From positions 1-64,000 of the forward strand of contig CAYJEW010000003.1 in the NCBI GenBank assembly GCA_964369525.1: DNA of 64,000 bases, given 5' to 3'. The DNA comes from JAAYCI01 sp964369525 (lineage in GTDB: Bacteria > Bacillota > Clostridia > Oscillospirales > Ruminococcaceae). Numbering within the stretch: position 1 is the stretch's first letter; the number at the start of each line of letters is the position of its first letter. The position numbers and the translations under genes are program-made. Positions 9,141 through 19,031 of this stretch are shown piece after piece. The notes beneath the pieces were generated by a model. The model was not told the DNA's origin. It made no database searches and saw only the letters and a program-made list of their open reading frames with translations.

Positions 9141-12100
9141 TTAGCCCATAGCGTCTATGCTTTCCACCCTTATGGTGCTCTCTTCCAGCACGTCCAGCAG
9201 TACCGCCACTGTGTCTAGGCTGGTAAATATTGTTACGTTGTTTTCAACGGCGCCGCGCCTAATTAAAAAGCCGTCGTTGCGCAGGTACTCACTACCCGGG
9301 TTTTGGGTGTTCAGCACATACGCCACATGCCCACTGCGCATGCTGTCCAGTATATCTTCACTGCCCTCGCTTAGCTTGCGCAGCACCCTTGTGCGAATAC
9401 CATTCTCTTTTAAAAATTCTGCGGTGCCGCTGGTGGCTTCTATGTTAAAGCCCAGCTCGTAAAACCGCTGTACCAGCGGCAGTGCACGTTGCTTGTCGGG
9501 GTCGGCTATTGTTACCATTACCGTGCCGTAGTTTGCCACCTTGCCGCCTGCGGCACGCAAAGCCTTAAACATTGCACGGTTTAGCGTTTTGTCGTAGCCA
9601 ATAGCTTCGCCCGTGCTCTTCATCTCGGGGCTAAGGTATGCGTCGGCACCGCGCAGCTTTTCAAAGCTGAACACAGGGCATTTTACATACCAGCAGTTTT
9701 TCTCGGGTGCTACGCCTGTTTTGTAGCCACGCTCTGCCAGCGTGTGTCCCAGCGCCACCTCTGCCGCAAGCCCTGCCAGGTTTATGCCTGTTGTTTTGGA
9801 TATAAACGGCACGGTGCGCGACGAGCGCGGGTTTAGCTCTATTACATACACGTTGTCGTCTTTATCGGCAATAAACTGAATGTTAAACGGCCCTTTTATA
9901 CCCACAGCAAGGCCCATTTTTACCGTGTAGTCAACAATTGTTTGTTTCACCTTTTCGCTGGCGGTAAATGTGGGGTACACGCTCATAGAGTCGCCCGAGT
10001 GTACGCCCGTGCGCTCTACATGCTCCATAATACCCGGGATAAACACGTCGGTGCCATCGCACACGGCGTCCACCTCCAGCTCTTTACCCTCCACATATCT
10101 GTCCACCAACACAGGCGCATCTTCCGACGCCTGCACAGCCCCCACAAGATAGTGGCGCAGCGCCGCTTCGTCGGCCACAATCTGCATGGCGCGCCCGCCC
10201 AGCACAAAGCTTGGCCGCACCAGCACAGGGTAGCCCAGCTTTGCCGCAACCTCCACGCCTTCTTCCAGCGTGGTTACGGCTTTACCCTCCGGCTGGGGTA
10301 TGCCCAGCTGTGCCAGCAGTTTTTCAAAGCTATCGCGGTTTTCGGCGAGGTCTATGGCCGCACGGCCTGTACCCGCCAGCGGTACGCCAAGGTCGTCCAG
10401 CCTCGCCGCTAGGTTAATTGCCGTTTGGCCACCCAGCGTTACTATTACGCCCTGCGGTTTTTCCAGCGTTATAACATTCATTACGTCTTCCACCGTTAGC
10501 GGCTCAAAGTACAGCTTGTCGCTAATGGTATAGTCGGTAGAAACCGTTTCGGGATTGTTGTTGATAATAATAGCCTCGTACCCCGCACGGCGTATGGCCC
10601 ATATTGCGTGCACGGTAGAGTAGTCAAACTCCACGCCCTGCCCAATACGTATTGGCCCCGAGCCCAGCACCAGAATTTTTTTATTGTCTGTTACAATGCT
10701 CTCATTTTCCTCTTCGTATGTAGAGTAAAAATACGGCACATAACTTTCAAACTCCGACGCGCAGGTGTCTATCATTTTATACACAGGGCATATGCCCGCT
10801 TTAATGCGCAGCTCGGTAAGCGCCCCTTCTTCCATGCCCCAAAGATGGGCCAAAAACGAATCGGAAAAGCCTTTGCGCTTTGCCTCTCGCAGTAGCTCTG
10901 TGTTGCCTACTGCCTCGCGCAAAGCTTGCTCCATACGCACAATTCCGTCCACCTTTTCGATGAAATATGCGTCAATACTGCTCTCGTCTGCAATTCGAAT
11001 AGAGGCTGTGCCGCGGCGCAGAAGCTCTGCAATGGCATACATGCGCTCGTCTGTTGGGGTGTGCACATACTCCCAAAGCTTTGCACTGCTCATCTCGTCA
11101 AAACGCGGTAGCCAAACATGGTCTAGCCCAACTTCCAGCGAGCGCACAGCCTTCAAAAAGCTCTCTTCAAATGTGCGGCCAATAGCCATAACCTCGCCTG
11201 TGGCCTTCATCTGCGTACTCAGCTGTTTTGATGCCTTTTCAAACTTGTCAAACGGGAAGCGCGCAATCTTTGTTACCACATAGTCTAGCGCAGGCTCAAA
11301 GCTTGCGGGGGTGTTTGCCAGCTTTATCTCGTCTAGGTGGTAGCCTACAGCTATAAGCGCCGACACCCTTGCAATAGGGTAGCCGCTGGCTTTCGAGGCC
11401 AGCGCCGACGAGCGCGACACCCTTGGGTTTACCTCTATAACAAAGTACTCAAACGAGTATGGGTCCAGCGCAAACTGCACGTTACAGCCACCCTGTATGC
11501 CCAGTGCGCGTATCAGCCTAATAGAGGCGTCGCGTAGCATCTGGTATTCGCGGTTGGTAAGCGTTTGGCTGGGACACACCACAATAGAGTCGCCTGTATG
11601 CACGCCCACGGGGTCGATATTTTCCATATTACATATGGTTATAACCGTGTCGTTTTTGTCGCGCATTACCTCGTACTCAATCTCTTTGTACCCTTTTATA
11701 GATTTTTCCACAAGCACCTGCCCCGCAGGCGAAAGGCGTAGCGCACTTTTGGCAATTTCTATAAGTTCTTCGTCATTTTCGGCAAAGCCGCCGCCTGTAC
11801 CGCCCAGCGTAAACGCCGGGCGCAGCACAACAGGGTAGCCTATGCCGTGGGCTTTTTCCAGCGCTTGGTCCACCGTGTGGGCAATATCGCTTTGTAGCGC
11901 AGGCTCGCCTATGCGCTCGCACAATTTTTTAAATAGGTTGCGGTCTTCGGCCTGGGATATCGAGTCAAAGCCTGTGCCCAGTATCTCACATCCACACTCT
12001 TCCAGTATGCCTTTTTCGGCAAGTTGCATAGCCATATTCAGGCCGGTTTGGCCGCCCAATGTGGGCAAAATAGCGTCGGGGCGCTCGCGGCGCAGTATGC

Positions 12101-12326
12101 GCGCCACAAACTCCAGCGTAATTGGCTCCATATATACCTTGTCGGCAATGTCGGTATCGGTCATAATTGTAGCGGGGTTTGGGTTTATGAGCACCACGTT
12201 GTACCCCTCTTCTTTCAGCGCAAGGCACGCCTGCGTGCCCGAGTAGTCAAATTCGGCCGCCTGCCCAATTACAATGGGGCCCGAGCCTATTACCAAAATC
12301 TTTTGGATATCTGTACGTTTTGGCAT
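9141..12326 (-). CDS. carB: Carbamoyl-phosphate synthase large subunit
   Basis: Makes carbamoyl phosphate from ammonia (delivered by CarA), bicarbonate and 2 ATP, feeding pyrimidine and arginine synthesis. The two homologous ATP-grasp halves are visible, each starting with a KILVxGSGPIxIGQ motif (about residues 9 and 555), with LGGQTGLN and LGGQTAIN repeats, and a C-terminal MGS-like allosteric domain (from about 935). 1061 residues, normal full length. Lies 19 bases after carA. Confidence 0.97.
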   Translation of the reverse strand: MPKRTDIQKILVIGSGPIVIGQAAEFDYSGTQACLALKEEGYNVVLINPNPATIMTDTDIADKVYMEPITLEFVARILRRERPDAILPTLGGQTGLNMAMQLAEKGILEECGCEILGTGFDSISQAEDRNLFKKLCERIGEPALQSDIAHTVDQALEKAHGIGYPVVLRPAFTLGGTGGGFAENDEELIEIAKSALRLSPAGQVLVEKSIKGYKEIEYEVMRDKNDTVITICNMENIDPVGVHTGDSIVVCPSQTLTNREYQMLRDASIRLIRALGIQGGCNVQFALDPYSFEYFVIEVNPRVSRSSALASKASGYPIARVSALIAVGYHLDEIKLANTPASFEPALDYVVTKIARFPFDKFEKASKQLSTQMKATGEVMAIGRTFEESFLKAVRSLEVGLDHVWLPRFDEMSSAKLWEYVHTPTDERMYAIAELLRRGTASIRIADESSIDAYFIEKVDGIVRMEQALREAVGNTELLREAKRKGFSDSFLAHLWGMEEGALTELRIKAGICPVYKMIDTCASEFESYVPYFYSTYEEENESIVTDNKKILVLGSGPIRIGQGVEFDYSTVHAIWAIRRAGYEAIIINNNPETVSTDYTISDKLYFEPLTVEDVMNVITLEKPQGVIVTLGGQTAINLAARLDDLGVPLAGTGRAAIDLAENRDSFEKLLAQLGIPQPEGKAVTTLEEGVEVAAKLGYPVLVRPSFVLGGRAMQIVADEAALRHYLVGAVQASEDAPVLVDRYVEGKELEVDAVCDGTDVFIPGIMEHVERTGVHSGDSMSVYPTFTASEKVKQTIVDYTVKMGLAVGIKGPFNIQFIADKDDNVYVIELNPRSSRTVPFISKTTGINLAGLAAEVALGHTLAERGYKTGVAPEKNCWYVKCPVFSFEKLRGADAYLSPEMKSTGEAIGYDKTLNRAMFKALRAAGGKVANYGTVMVTIADPDKQRALPLVQRFYELGFNIEATSGTAEFLKENGIRTRVLRKLSEGSEDILDSMRSGHVAYVLNTQNPGSEYLRNDGFLIRRGAVENNVTIFTSLDTVAVLLDVLEESTIRVESIDAMG

Positions 12327-12345
12327 TTTTCATCCTCCATTGTAA

Positions 12346-13455
12346 TTATATATTGCGTTTCTTGTTTTCTTTTTGATATTCATCCATGTTTGCGATAAAC
12401 CTGTCGAACAGATATGCAGAACCCTGCGGCCCGGGGCGGCTTTCGGGGTGGTACTGCACACTAAACACCCGCTGTTCAGCATTTTCAAGCCCTTCCACCG
12501 TGCCGTCTAAAATGTTTGTGTGGGTTATGGTAAGGCGGGTTGCCTTTACGCTTTCGGCGTCTACCGCATAGCCATGGTTTTGGCTGGTTACGGTTATCTG
12601 CCCTGTTTTATTGTCGCGCACAGGATGGTTGCCACCGCGGTGGCCAAACTTTAGCTTGTATGTCTTAGCACCATTTGCCAGCGCCAGTAGCTGGTGGCCT
12701 ATGCATATGCCAAAAATTGGCAACTTACCTTGTAGCTTTTGCACCAGCTCTATTACCGGCGCCACATCTTCGGGGTTGCCCGGCCCATTGGACAAAAGCA
12801 GGCCGTCGGGCGCAAGCGCCAGCACATCTTCGGCTGTGGCGTTATACGGTAGCACGGTTACGTTGCACCGCCTTTGCACAAGGCCGTCTATTATGCCAAG
12901 CTTTATGCCGCAGTCTATCGCCGCCACATTATACTTTGCGCCTGTGGCACGCACATACCAGCGCTTTTTACAGCTTACGCTTTCCACCTGATTGCGCGGC
13001 TCTGCTGTTTGCTTTAGTAGTTTTTGTGCCTCCTCATCCGGCACATCTGCATTGCACAGCACAACACGCATGCTGCCCTCGGTGCGTATCATCCGGGTAA
13101 TGCTGCGGGTATCTACCCCTTCAATGCCGGGAATACCCTGCTCTTCCATCTCTTCGCTCAGCGTTTTTGTTGCCCTAAAGTTTGCCAGCGAGTCGTTATA
13201 TTCCCTTACAATAAGGCCACCTATGCTTGGGTTTTTGCTCTCATAGTCTTCGGCCGCCATGCCATAGTTACCTATTAGCGGGTAGGTCATACACACCATC
13301 TGTTGGTTATACGAACAATCGGAATACACCTCTTGGTAACCCACCATAGATGTGTTAAACACCACCTCACACACCTGCTGCACATCGGCCCCAAAGCCGA
13401 TGCCGTAGTGTACCTTCCCGTTTTCAAATACAAGTTTTTTTGCTGTGCGCTGCAT
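12346..13455 (-). CDS. carA: Carbamoyl-phosphate synthase small (glutaminase) subunit
   Basis: Hydrolyses glutamine and channels ammonia to CarB. The class I amidotransferase nucleophile is the Cys in FGICIGHQLLALA, with the His/Glu pair in QYHPES. The N-terminal domain has the usual FNTSMVGYQEVYSDCSY. 369 residues. The ATG at 13455 follows GGAGAAA. Immediately upstream of carB and 98 bases after pyrC. Confidence 0.97.
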   Translation of the reverse strand: MQRTAKKLVFENGKVHYGIGFGADVQQVCEVVFNTSMVGYQEVYSDCSYNQQMVCMTYPLIGNYGMAAEDYESKNPSIGGLIVREYNDSLANFRATKTLSEEMEEQGIPGIEGVDTRSITRMIRTEGSMRVVLCNADVPDEEAQKLLKQTAEPRNQVESVSCKKRWYVRATGAKYNVAAIDCGIKLGIIDGLVQRRCNVTVLPYNATAEDVLALAPDGLLLSNGPGNPEDVAPVIELVQKLQGKLPIFGICIGHQLLALANGAKTYKLKFGHRGGNHPVRDNKTGQITVTSQNHGYAVDAESVKATRLTITHTNILDGTVEGLENAEQRVFSVQYHPESRPGPQGSAYLFDRFIANMDEYQKENKKRNI

Positions 13456-13553
13456 ACAGTTTCTCCTTTATGGTAATTCCTTTGGGTTTGGATTTTGGCT
13501 TGCTATTGGGTATAGCTTTTGATTTACGCTTTATGTTTGCCCTTGCCTTCTGC

Positions 13554-14840
13554 CTACTGCTTCTCTTCCCTACAATAGGCCCGCTGGCCACCAATTAGCG
13601 TTAGGGTAGGCCAGCCCCACATTCTGTGCATTGCAAACGGTGTGGCTCTGCCCATGGTGCAAAACTCTTGCGGGTTTACCGCCCGCTCGGTTTCTATATC
13701 CAGTAAAACAAGGTTACACGCTTCGCCCTCGGCTATGTGTTGCGGGCTTTCCTGCAGCACGCCACGAGGCTTCCATGTTAAGCATTGCAACAATGTTTCG
13801 GTTGGCACAAGGTTTTTCATTGCCAATCCTGTATACACAGCGGCAAACGCTGTTTCCAGCCCTACCACCCCGTTTGCGCTGTGCGCAAAGCCGCCGTCTT
13901 TCTGCTGGGCGGTATGCGGGGCGTGGTCGGTTGCTATGGCGTCTATGGTGCCGTCTTGCAGTGCCTCCACAGCGCTTTCCACGTCGCTTGCGGTGCGTAG
14001 CGGTGGGTTCATTTTAAAGCGGCCGTCGTTTTCGGTTATGTCATCACAGCAGAGCAGTAGGTTGTGTGGGGTTACCTCGCAGGTTACAGGCAGGCCGCGT
14101 TGTTTTGCGCTACGCACCAGCTCAAATGTTTGCTTGGTAGACGCATGGCATATATGCAGCCGACAGCCTGTTTCTTCGGCCAGGCTTATGTTGCGCTCTA
14201 CCGCATGCCATTCGCTCTCGCTTGTGTGGCCCTCAAAGCCGTGGGTGCGTGCAAACTGGCTGCCCGCCTGTACACATACACTATCCTGCGGGTGCAAGCT
14301 TGCGTCTTCGCAGTGCACCGCCACCAGCCGCCCTGTTTTTGCGGCGGCGCGCATGGCCTCGCGCATAACGTCGGCATTGGCCACATCGTTTCCATCGTCG
14401 GTATATCCCGGCACAAACGCCGCCAGCCGCTCAACATCCGACGGCCGCTGCCCCAGCTGGCCCACCGTTAGCGAGCCATAGGGGAGTATGCGCAAAAACT
14501 GCGCGGTTTTTATGGCTTGCAGTGATGCCTTCAGGTTTTGCACACTGTCGGGCACAGGCATAAGGTTTGGCATGGTACACACCGTACCAAACCCGCCGGC
14601 CAGCGCCGCCGCCGCGCCTGTTTTTATGGTTTCTTTGTCCTCGTATCCGGGCTGGCGAAAATGCACATGCAGGTCGGTAAACGCAGGGCTTAAAATATGC
14701 CCCTGCGCGTTTATGCACTCGGCGGTAGCGTCGCTTAAGCCACTACCAATTCGTAACACAACACCATCTTGCAACAACACATCTTGCTGTTGTAGCTCGT
14801 AGCCGTTAAACACCTGCGCACCTTGTATCAGAAGTTTCAT
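13554..14840 (-). CDS. pyrC: Dihydroorotase (class I)
   Basis: Zinc amidohydrolase that cyclises carbamoyl aspartate to dihydroorotate. The metal site is visible as DLHVHFRQPGYEDKE (about residue 57), with later zinc ligands in HCED, CHAST and ATDHAPH. About 428 residues. The frame extends 15 codons further, but the ATG at 14840 has GGAGG at good spacing and starts the typical MKLLIQGA. It is the first gene of the pyrimidine cluster, preceded by a leader ORF and promoter. Confidence 0.95.
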   Translation of the reverse strand: MKLLIQGAQVFNGYELQQQDVLLQDGVVLRIGSGLSDATAECINAQGHILSPAFTDLHVHFRQPGYEDKETIKTGAAAALAGGFGTVCTMPNLMPVPDSVQNLKASLQAIKTAQFLRILPYGSLTVGQLGQRPSDVERLAAFVPGYTDDGNDVANADVMREAMRAAAKTGRLVAVHCEDASLHPQDSVCVQAGSQFARTHGFEGHTSESEWHAVERNISLAEETGCRLHICHASTKQTFELVRSAKQRGLPVTCEVTPHNLLLCCDDITENDGRFKMNPPLRTASDVESAVEALQDGTIDAIATDHAPHTAQQKDGGFAHSANGVVGLETAFAAVYTGLAMKNLVPTETLLQCLTWKPRGVLQESPQHIAEGEACNLVLLDIETERAVNPQEFCTMGRATPFAMHRMWGWPTLTLIGGQRAYCREEKQ

Positions 14841-14906
14841 GCTATACCTCCAAACAACTGTAAAAAAACAGCCCGTATGCTTCATTCCTATAAAAGAAAT
14901 GCAACA

Positions 14907-14993
14907 TCACGAGCTGCTGTATATACTGTAATAAAGATATGTCCCAAAATGCCACAGGCTGCTTAATTTCTTTTTGCAGCTGCTGCCCCGCAT
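14907..14993 (-). CDS. Possible 28-residue leader peptide upstream of pyrC
   Basis: A short ORF (starts MRGSSCKKKL, ends YSIYSSS) sits in the pyrC leader, between the promoter and pyrC. It has the strongest ribosome binding site of the area, AAGGAGG spaced 7 bases before ATG. It ends 66 bases before the pyrC start. The peptide is rich in Ser, Tyr and Lys with no domain. It overlaps a longer shadow frame that lacks a ribosome binding site. Function unknown; position suggests translation-coupled regulation, but this is inference. Confidence 0.4.
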   Translation of the reverse strand: MRGSSCKKKLSSLWHFGTYLYYSIYSSS

Positions 14994-15039
14994 GTTGGCA
15001 CCTCCTTGTTTTATATATGCATACACACATATTTTTAGT

Positions 15040-15068
15040 ATTATACCAAAAAATGCCGCATGGGGCAA
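15040..15068 (-). promoter_or_regulatory. Predicted promoter of the pyrC-carAB-pyrKDFE cluster
   Basis: On the - strand TTGCCC (15063-15068) and perfect TATAAT (15040-15045) are spaced by 17 bases. Transcription would start about 40 bases before the leader ORF at 14993. No PyrR-binding loop was recognised in the leader. Confidence 0.65.
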
Positions 15069-15120
15069 GCATAAATTATTCTGCACCGCCTCTTGCGTTA
15101 AATCTTTTGGCGGTAAAGCA

Positions 15121-15148
15121 ACGCCCTAACGCTTAAGCGTTAGGGCGT
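15121..15148 (-). terminator. Perfect 28-bp palindrome, probable terminator of the lipoprotein gene
   Basis: ACGCCCTAACGCTT and its exact complement abut with no spacer. It lies 50-80 bases after the stop of the lipoprotein gene and upstream of the pyrC promoter. The - strand tail is T-poor (TTGCTTT), so it may instead be a protein-binding site near the promoter. Confidence 0.45.
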
Positions 15149-15200
15149 TATATGTGCAATTTACCTATTTTTAGGCGGCCTCAGATTTATATTGGCCTAG

Positions 15201-15755
15201 CTAGCCGCTTTGCACCGCACTGTCCAGCGCAAGCGAAATATTTTGTAGTACATCCTGCGGAATGTCGCCCTGCTCGCTTCGGGAATGTAGCGTATACTGA
15301 AATCCGTTCTTCTCCCAGCGCGCCAGCACATCGCCCTCCACAGAATCTCCCACGGTTATCTCGTTGCCGCCAATGTCATACACCCGCTCGTTTTGGTAGT
15401 AGCCTTCGGCGTATGTGCCGGCCAGCCAGCCCTGCTCTGCCTGCGCCACGCGCAGTACATACAAATACCCCTCTGGTGTGTTGTACTCAATCTGGCCAAA
15501 CCATCCGTCTATTGCAAAAAATTTTACCGCAGCAAGCTCATCGCTACTGTGCCAAGATATAACCGAAAACCCTAAATGCGGCGCAAAGTCGCCATCATAA
15601 TAGGTGGTAATATCCGATATGGGCTTCACCACTTCGTTTGTCACGCCCTGCCAGCGGGCGATGGTGTCGCCAAAGTTTCTGGCCAGGCTACTGTCACAGC
15701 CGGCCAGCAAAACGCTAATTGCCAGCGCCGCTAACGCCAAATGTTTTCGGTTCAC
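15201..15755 (-). CDS. Small predicted lipoprotein, function unknown
   Basis: The frame opens at 15776, but AGGAGGGG spaced before a GTG at 15755 gives the compact signal peptide MNRKHLALAALAISVLLAGC with a lipobox, so GTG is chosen. The mature part of about 165 residues is mixed polar, with repeated aromatic residues and no domain I recognise. Probably anchored on the outer face of the membrane. Stands alone, upstream of a palindrome. Confidence 0.7.
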   Translation of the reverse strand: MNRKHLALAALAISVLLAGCDSSLARNFGDTIARWQGVTNEVVKPISDITTYYDGDFAPHLGFSVISWHSSDELAAVKFFAIDGWFGQIEYNTPEGYLYVLRVAQAEQGWLAGTYAEGYYQNERVYDIGGNEITVGDSVEGDVLARWEKNGFQYTLHSRSEQGDIPQDVLQNISLALDSAVQSG

Positions 15756-16020
15756 CCGCACCCCTCCTGCCTGCATATATTTATTACATTAAAGTATACC
15801 TTATAGCCAACGTTTTCTCAAGCAGGCGTATATTTTACTTGCTTGTAGCTACGCCGCGCAGTACACTAGTTGTAAGCTGACATACAGTACCCAAAATATG
15901 CCCCACCGAAAAGCCAATGTGGCCAAAGCCTGCGCACCCATTGCAAAGCATTTTCACAGCAAAAGCGCCCGCCTGCCACACACCTTCTTTTTTAAACCTG
16001 CCATAAGGAGTTGATAGGCC

Positions 16021-17376
16021 ATGACCTCGCCCACACCTACTGCTTTATGGAACAACCGCGCCCTGCTACGCCTTTTGTGGCCGCTTATTGTAGAGCAAAT
16101 TTTGGCGGTTTCGGTTGGGCTTATAGACACCATGATGGTTACCACGGTTGGCGAGGCGGCTGTGTCGGGCGTTTCTTTGGTAGACTCTATTAACATTTTA
16201 ATAGTCACCCTTTTCACCTCGCTTTCCACAGGCGGTGCGGTGGTGTGTAGCCAATATATAGGCCGCAAAAATCCACAAAAAGCCTCGCTTGCCGCAAGCC
16301 AGCTGGTATACAGCGTGTTTGCGCTCTCAGTAATTTTTGCCTTGTTTACATTTTTGCTGCGCAGTACGTTGCTACAGCTTATATACGGGCATATAAGTGC
16401 CGACGTTATGCTAAATGCCGAAACATATTTTTCGCTGTCGGCCTTCAGCTATCCTGCCATAGCGCTGTATGGGGCAGGGGTGGCACTATTGCGCAGTATG
16501 GGCAATAGCAAGGCGGGTATGGCGATAGCTTTTATGATAAATCTGCTTAATATTGGCGGTAATTCATTTTTTATTTTTTACCTTAACATGGGGGTGGCGG
16601 GCGCAGCGCTTGCCACGCTTATCAGCCGCACACTTGCCGCTGTGGCGGCAATAGCGCTTTTAATGCGGCGTTCTTCTGGGCCTATTTCACTGCGAGGGCT
16701 CTTGCCCATACGCATAGAGCTAGGCATGGCGCGACGTATTCTGCGCATAGGCATCCCCACAGGGCTTGAAAGCTCTATGTTTCAGATTGGCAAGCTTTTG
16801 GTAGCACGCATCTTGTCTACATTTGGCACAGCCGCAATTGCAGGCAACGCCATTGCCATATCGCTGTGCACATTTGCCACCCTGCCCGGCATGGCTTTTG
16901 GCTTGGCAATACTTACGGTGGTGGGGCAGTGCATAGGCGCAGGCCTGCCAAACGAGGCTATAGTAAACACCAAAAAGCTAATGCGGGCGGGGCGAGCGCT
17001 TGTGGGGGTTATCAGCCTGGTTGTACTGCTGGTTCACCGCCCGCTGCTTGGGCTGTTTAACTTGTCGCCCGAGGCCACCGAGCTGGCAAGCAATCTGCTT
17101 TTTATATTTCTCATCACTGCACCATTATTTTGGCCGCAAAGCTTTATTCTGCCAAGTGCCCTGCGTGGTGCCGGCGACGCAAGATTTCCTATGGTGGTTT
17201 CGCTTGCTTCCATGTGGATAATGCGCATAGGTATGGCTTATCTGCTGGCTTATGGCTATGGCCTTGGGGCTATGGGTGTGTGGATTGCTATGATAACAGA
17301 CTGGGTTGTGCGAGGCATATGCTTTTATATTCGCTGGCACCGCAAGCGCTGGCTACAGCGCGCCGTTATTGACTAA
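16021..17376 (+). CDS. MATE family efflux transporter
   Basis: Polytopic transporter of 451 residues with about 12 hydrophobic segments in two repeats. The N-terminal WPLIVEQILAVSVGLIDTMMVTTVGEAAVSGVS pattern is typical of MATE/NorM proteins that exchange cationic compounds for Na+ or H+. The ATG follows AAGGAG. Single gene with a hairpin terminator after it. Substrate cannot be told. The second MATE at 45802 is only distantly similar. Confidence 0.9.
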   Translation: MTSPTPTALWNNRALLRLLWPLIVEQILAVSVGLIDTMMVTTVGEAAVSGVSLVDSINILIVTLFTSLSTGGAVVCSQYIGRKNPQKASLAASQLVYSVFALSVIFALFTFLLRSTLLQLIYGHISADVMLNAETYFSLSAFSYPAIALYGAGVALLRSMGNSKAGMAIAFMINLLNIGGNSFFIFYLNMGVAGAALATLISRTLAAVAAIALLMRRSSGPISLRGLLPIRIELGMARRILRIGIPTGLESSMFQIGKLLVARILSTFGTAAIAGNAIAISLCTFATLPGMAFGLAILTVVGQCIGAGLPNEAIVNTKKLMRAGRALVGVISLVVLLVHRPLLGLFNLSPEATELASNLLFIFLITAPLFWPQSFILPSALRGAGDARFPMVVSLASMWIMRIGMAYLLAYGYGLGAMGVWIAMITDWVVRGICFYIRWHRKRWLQRAVID

Positions 17377-17412
17377 TTCTTGCCCCATAAATTTTGCTAA
17401 ACTATAAAATTT

Positions 17413-17443
17413 AAGCCGATGTGAAAAATCACATCGGCTTTAC
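17413..17443. terminator. Bidirectional terminator between convergent genes
   Basis: A perfect 12-bp stem (AAGCCGATGTGA, loop AAAA) lies between the + strand MATE gene and the - strand small membrane protein gene. Tails are only moderately T-rich (TACTTT on +). Confidence 0.65.
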
Positions 17444-17526
17444 TTTGCTGTATATCCAAACTCGTTTTTTATTGAGCCAAGCCAAAAGCCTAAACCTGCG
17501 GCGGTGTGTACTGCATGGCGGTGGCT

Positions 17527-17799
17527 TTACTGTGGCAAAAAATGCCACAAAAAATCAATACCACCAAACATCACAACCGCTATGGCTATGTTAAACACCG
17601 CAAGCGCAAACCTTACTGCTTTTTTCCACAAAGGCTCTTTATGTTTCGCTAAAATAACCGCGCAAACCAGCGCTATAACCCCAAGCGGAAACGAGAACAT
17701 ACCCAGCGGCGTTGGCAGCCTAAACACAAATAGTGGTACCCACGATAACACACCCAACGCCGAACAAACCAGCGCTACGATTTTTAACACCTTAATCAT
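17527..17799 (-). CDS. Small membrane protein, unknown function
   Basis: 90 residues with three clear hydrophobic segments (about 5-25, 32-50, 66-85) separated by short loops, the second ending in the basic KHKEPLWKK. No family recognised. Ribosome binding site is weak. Convergent to the MATE gene. Confidence 0.6.
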   Translation of the reverse strand: MIKVLKIVALVCSALGVLSWVPLFVFRLPTPLGMFSFPLGVIALVCAVILAKHKEPLWKKAVRFALAVFNIAIAVVMFGGIDFLWHFLPQ

Positions 17800-17956
17800 A
17801 TTACCGTTTTGAGCTTGCTGCGCAGCGCTTAGGTTTTCACAGCAGCCCTGCCTCCTATTTGTATTTTTGCCTTCAAAATATACACTGGGTAATGTAATGC
17901 GGTGTGCGCCTTTGCTCTTGCCTTTGCTTCGCCCTTACTTCACTGCAGTTCTATAG

Positions 17957-18968
17957 TTATATTTCTACATCGGGCAGCCGCCCTGCATTCTGCAAAAGCC
18001 CCTCAAGGCAAGGCGACAGCGAAAGCGCCGCCGCCATCTGCCGCACCTCGGCATAGGCTTTTTGCCGCACCTTTTTTGGCAGTTGCGCTTTCTGCGCACG
18101 AATCATAATATTTTTTGGTGTGTGCTCAAAACCCACAAACTCCAAAAGCTGTACCTTATAGCCACACGCCGTTAAAAGGTTGGCCCTTATTGCGTCGGTT
18201 ATNNNNNNNNNNNNNNNNNNNNNNNNNNNNNNNNNNNNNNNNNNNNNNNNNNNNNNNNNNNNNNNNNNNNNNNNNNNNNNNNNNNNNNNNNNNNNNNNNN
18301 NNATTGCAGTTTTGCACAACATCCTGCTTTAAATCAAGGCCGCACATGTCTACATCTATGCCGCGCATATTGCGCAGGTAATGATACAGTATAAATGTTA
18401 AGTAGCTTTTGCCACAGCCAAAGTCTACCACACGCAACCGCTCGTACTTCTTCACACGCAGTACGTCATCTACCTGCTCTACAAAGCGGTTTATCTGCCG
18501 ATATTTATCGTATCTTCCGGACACAACCTGCCCATCCTGCGTAAATATTCCCATATCCACCAGCGGTGCCACCGGCTGGCCCTGAGCAAACACCATGCTT
18601 TTTTCACGGTTGTGCCCTGCGCGCGCCGCAGGGGCAGGCGCGCTATGTGGGTTTTGCTTTGTACTGCTGGTAAGCACCCTGCCTTTTTTGCTTAGGCGCA
18701 CCGCATATGTGCCGCCCGCGCAAAGCGCCGTTAGCTGGGTAAACTCATTTTGCAAAAGCTCGCACAATAGCTGTGGCAAGCCCTCGGGCTGCACATTTTT
18801 GTGCATTGCTTTTGTGCCACAGATGCGCTCCAGCTGCCAGTAGCTACCCACCTGCACCACCGTTGCCTTTTGGCAAAGCGCCGCCTTGCCGCCCTGCGGA
18901 CGCGAAAATACAAACCTATCCGCACCGCTTTGCACGGCTTTTTCCACTGCTTTTTGCAGCTCGTCCAT
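17957..18968 (-). CDS. Class I SAM-dependent methyltransferase, interrupted by an assembly gap
   Basis: A single gene split by 100 N. The 5' part encodes an N-terminal region and the SAM-binding motif RVVDFGCGKSYLTF with a later acidic segment VDMCGLDLKQD; the 3' part, in another frame across the gap, ends with FEHTPKNIMIRAQK, matching the C terminus of Methyltransf_32-type (YtxB/DUF-like) methyltransferases that act on RNA or related substrates. The frame shift is explained by the arbitrary gap length. ATG at 18968 was chosen over an upstream GTG because GGAGG precedes it. Product incomplete as sequenced; substrate unknown. Confidence 0.75.
18203..18302. other. Assembly gap (100 N)
   Basis: Exactly 100 unknown bases, the usual placeholder for a scaffold gap of unknown size. 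It lies inside the methyltransferase gene. Confidence 0.99.
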
Positions 18969-19031
18969 ACGGCCCTCCACTACTACTTTTTACTTTTGCT
19001 TTGCTGCCAGCAATAAATATATGGGTAGTAT

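Noticed and set aside
10770..10790. A TTATACACA DnaA-box-like site
   Set aside because: Isolated, within carB coding sequence, far from the origin; expected by chance.
14842..15072. A 76-codon - strand frame over the pyrC leader
   Set aside because: No ribosome binding site; it begins upstream of the predicted transcription start. The overlapping 28-codon ORF with AAGGAGG is preferred.
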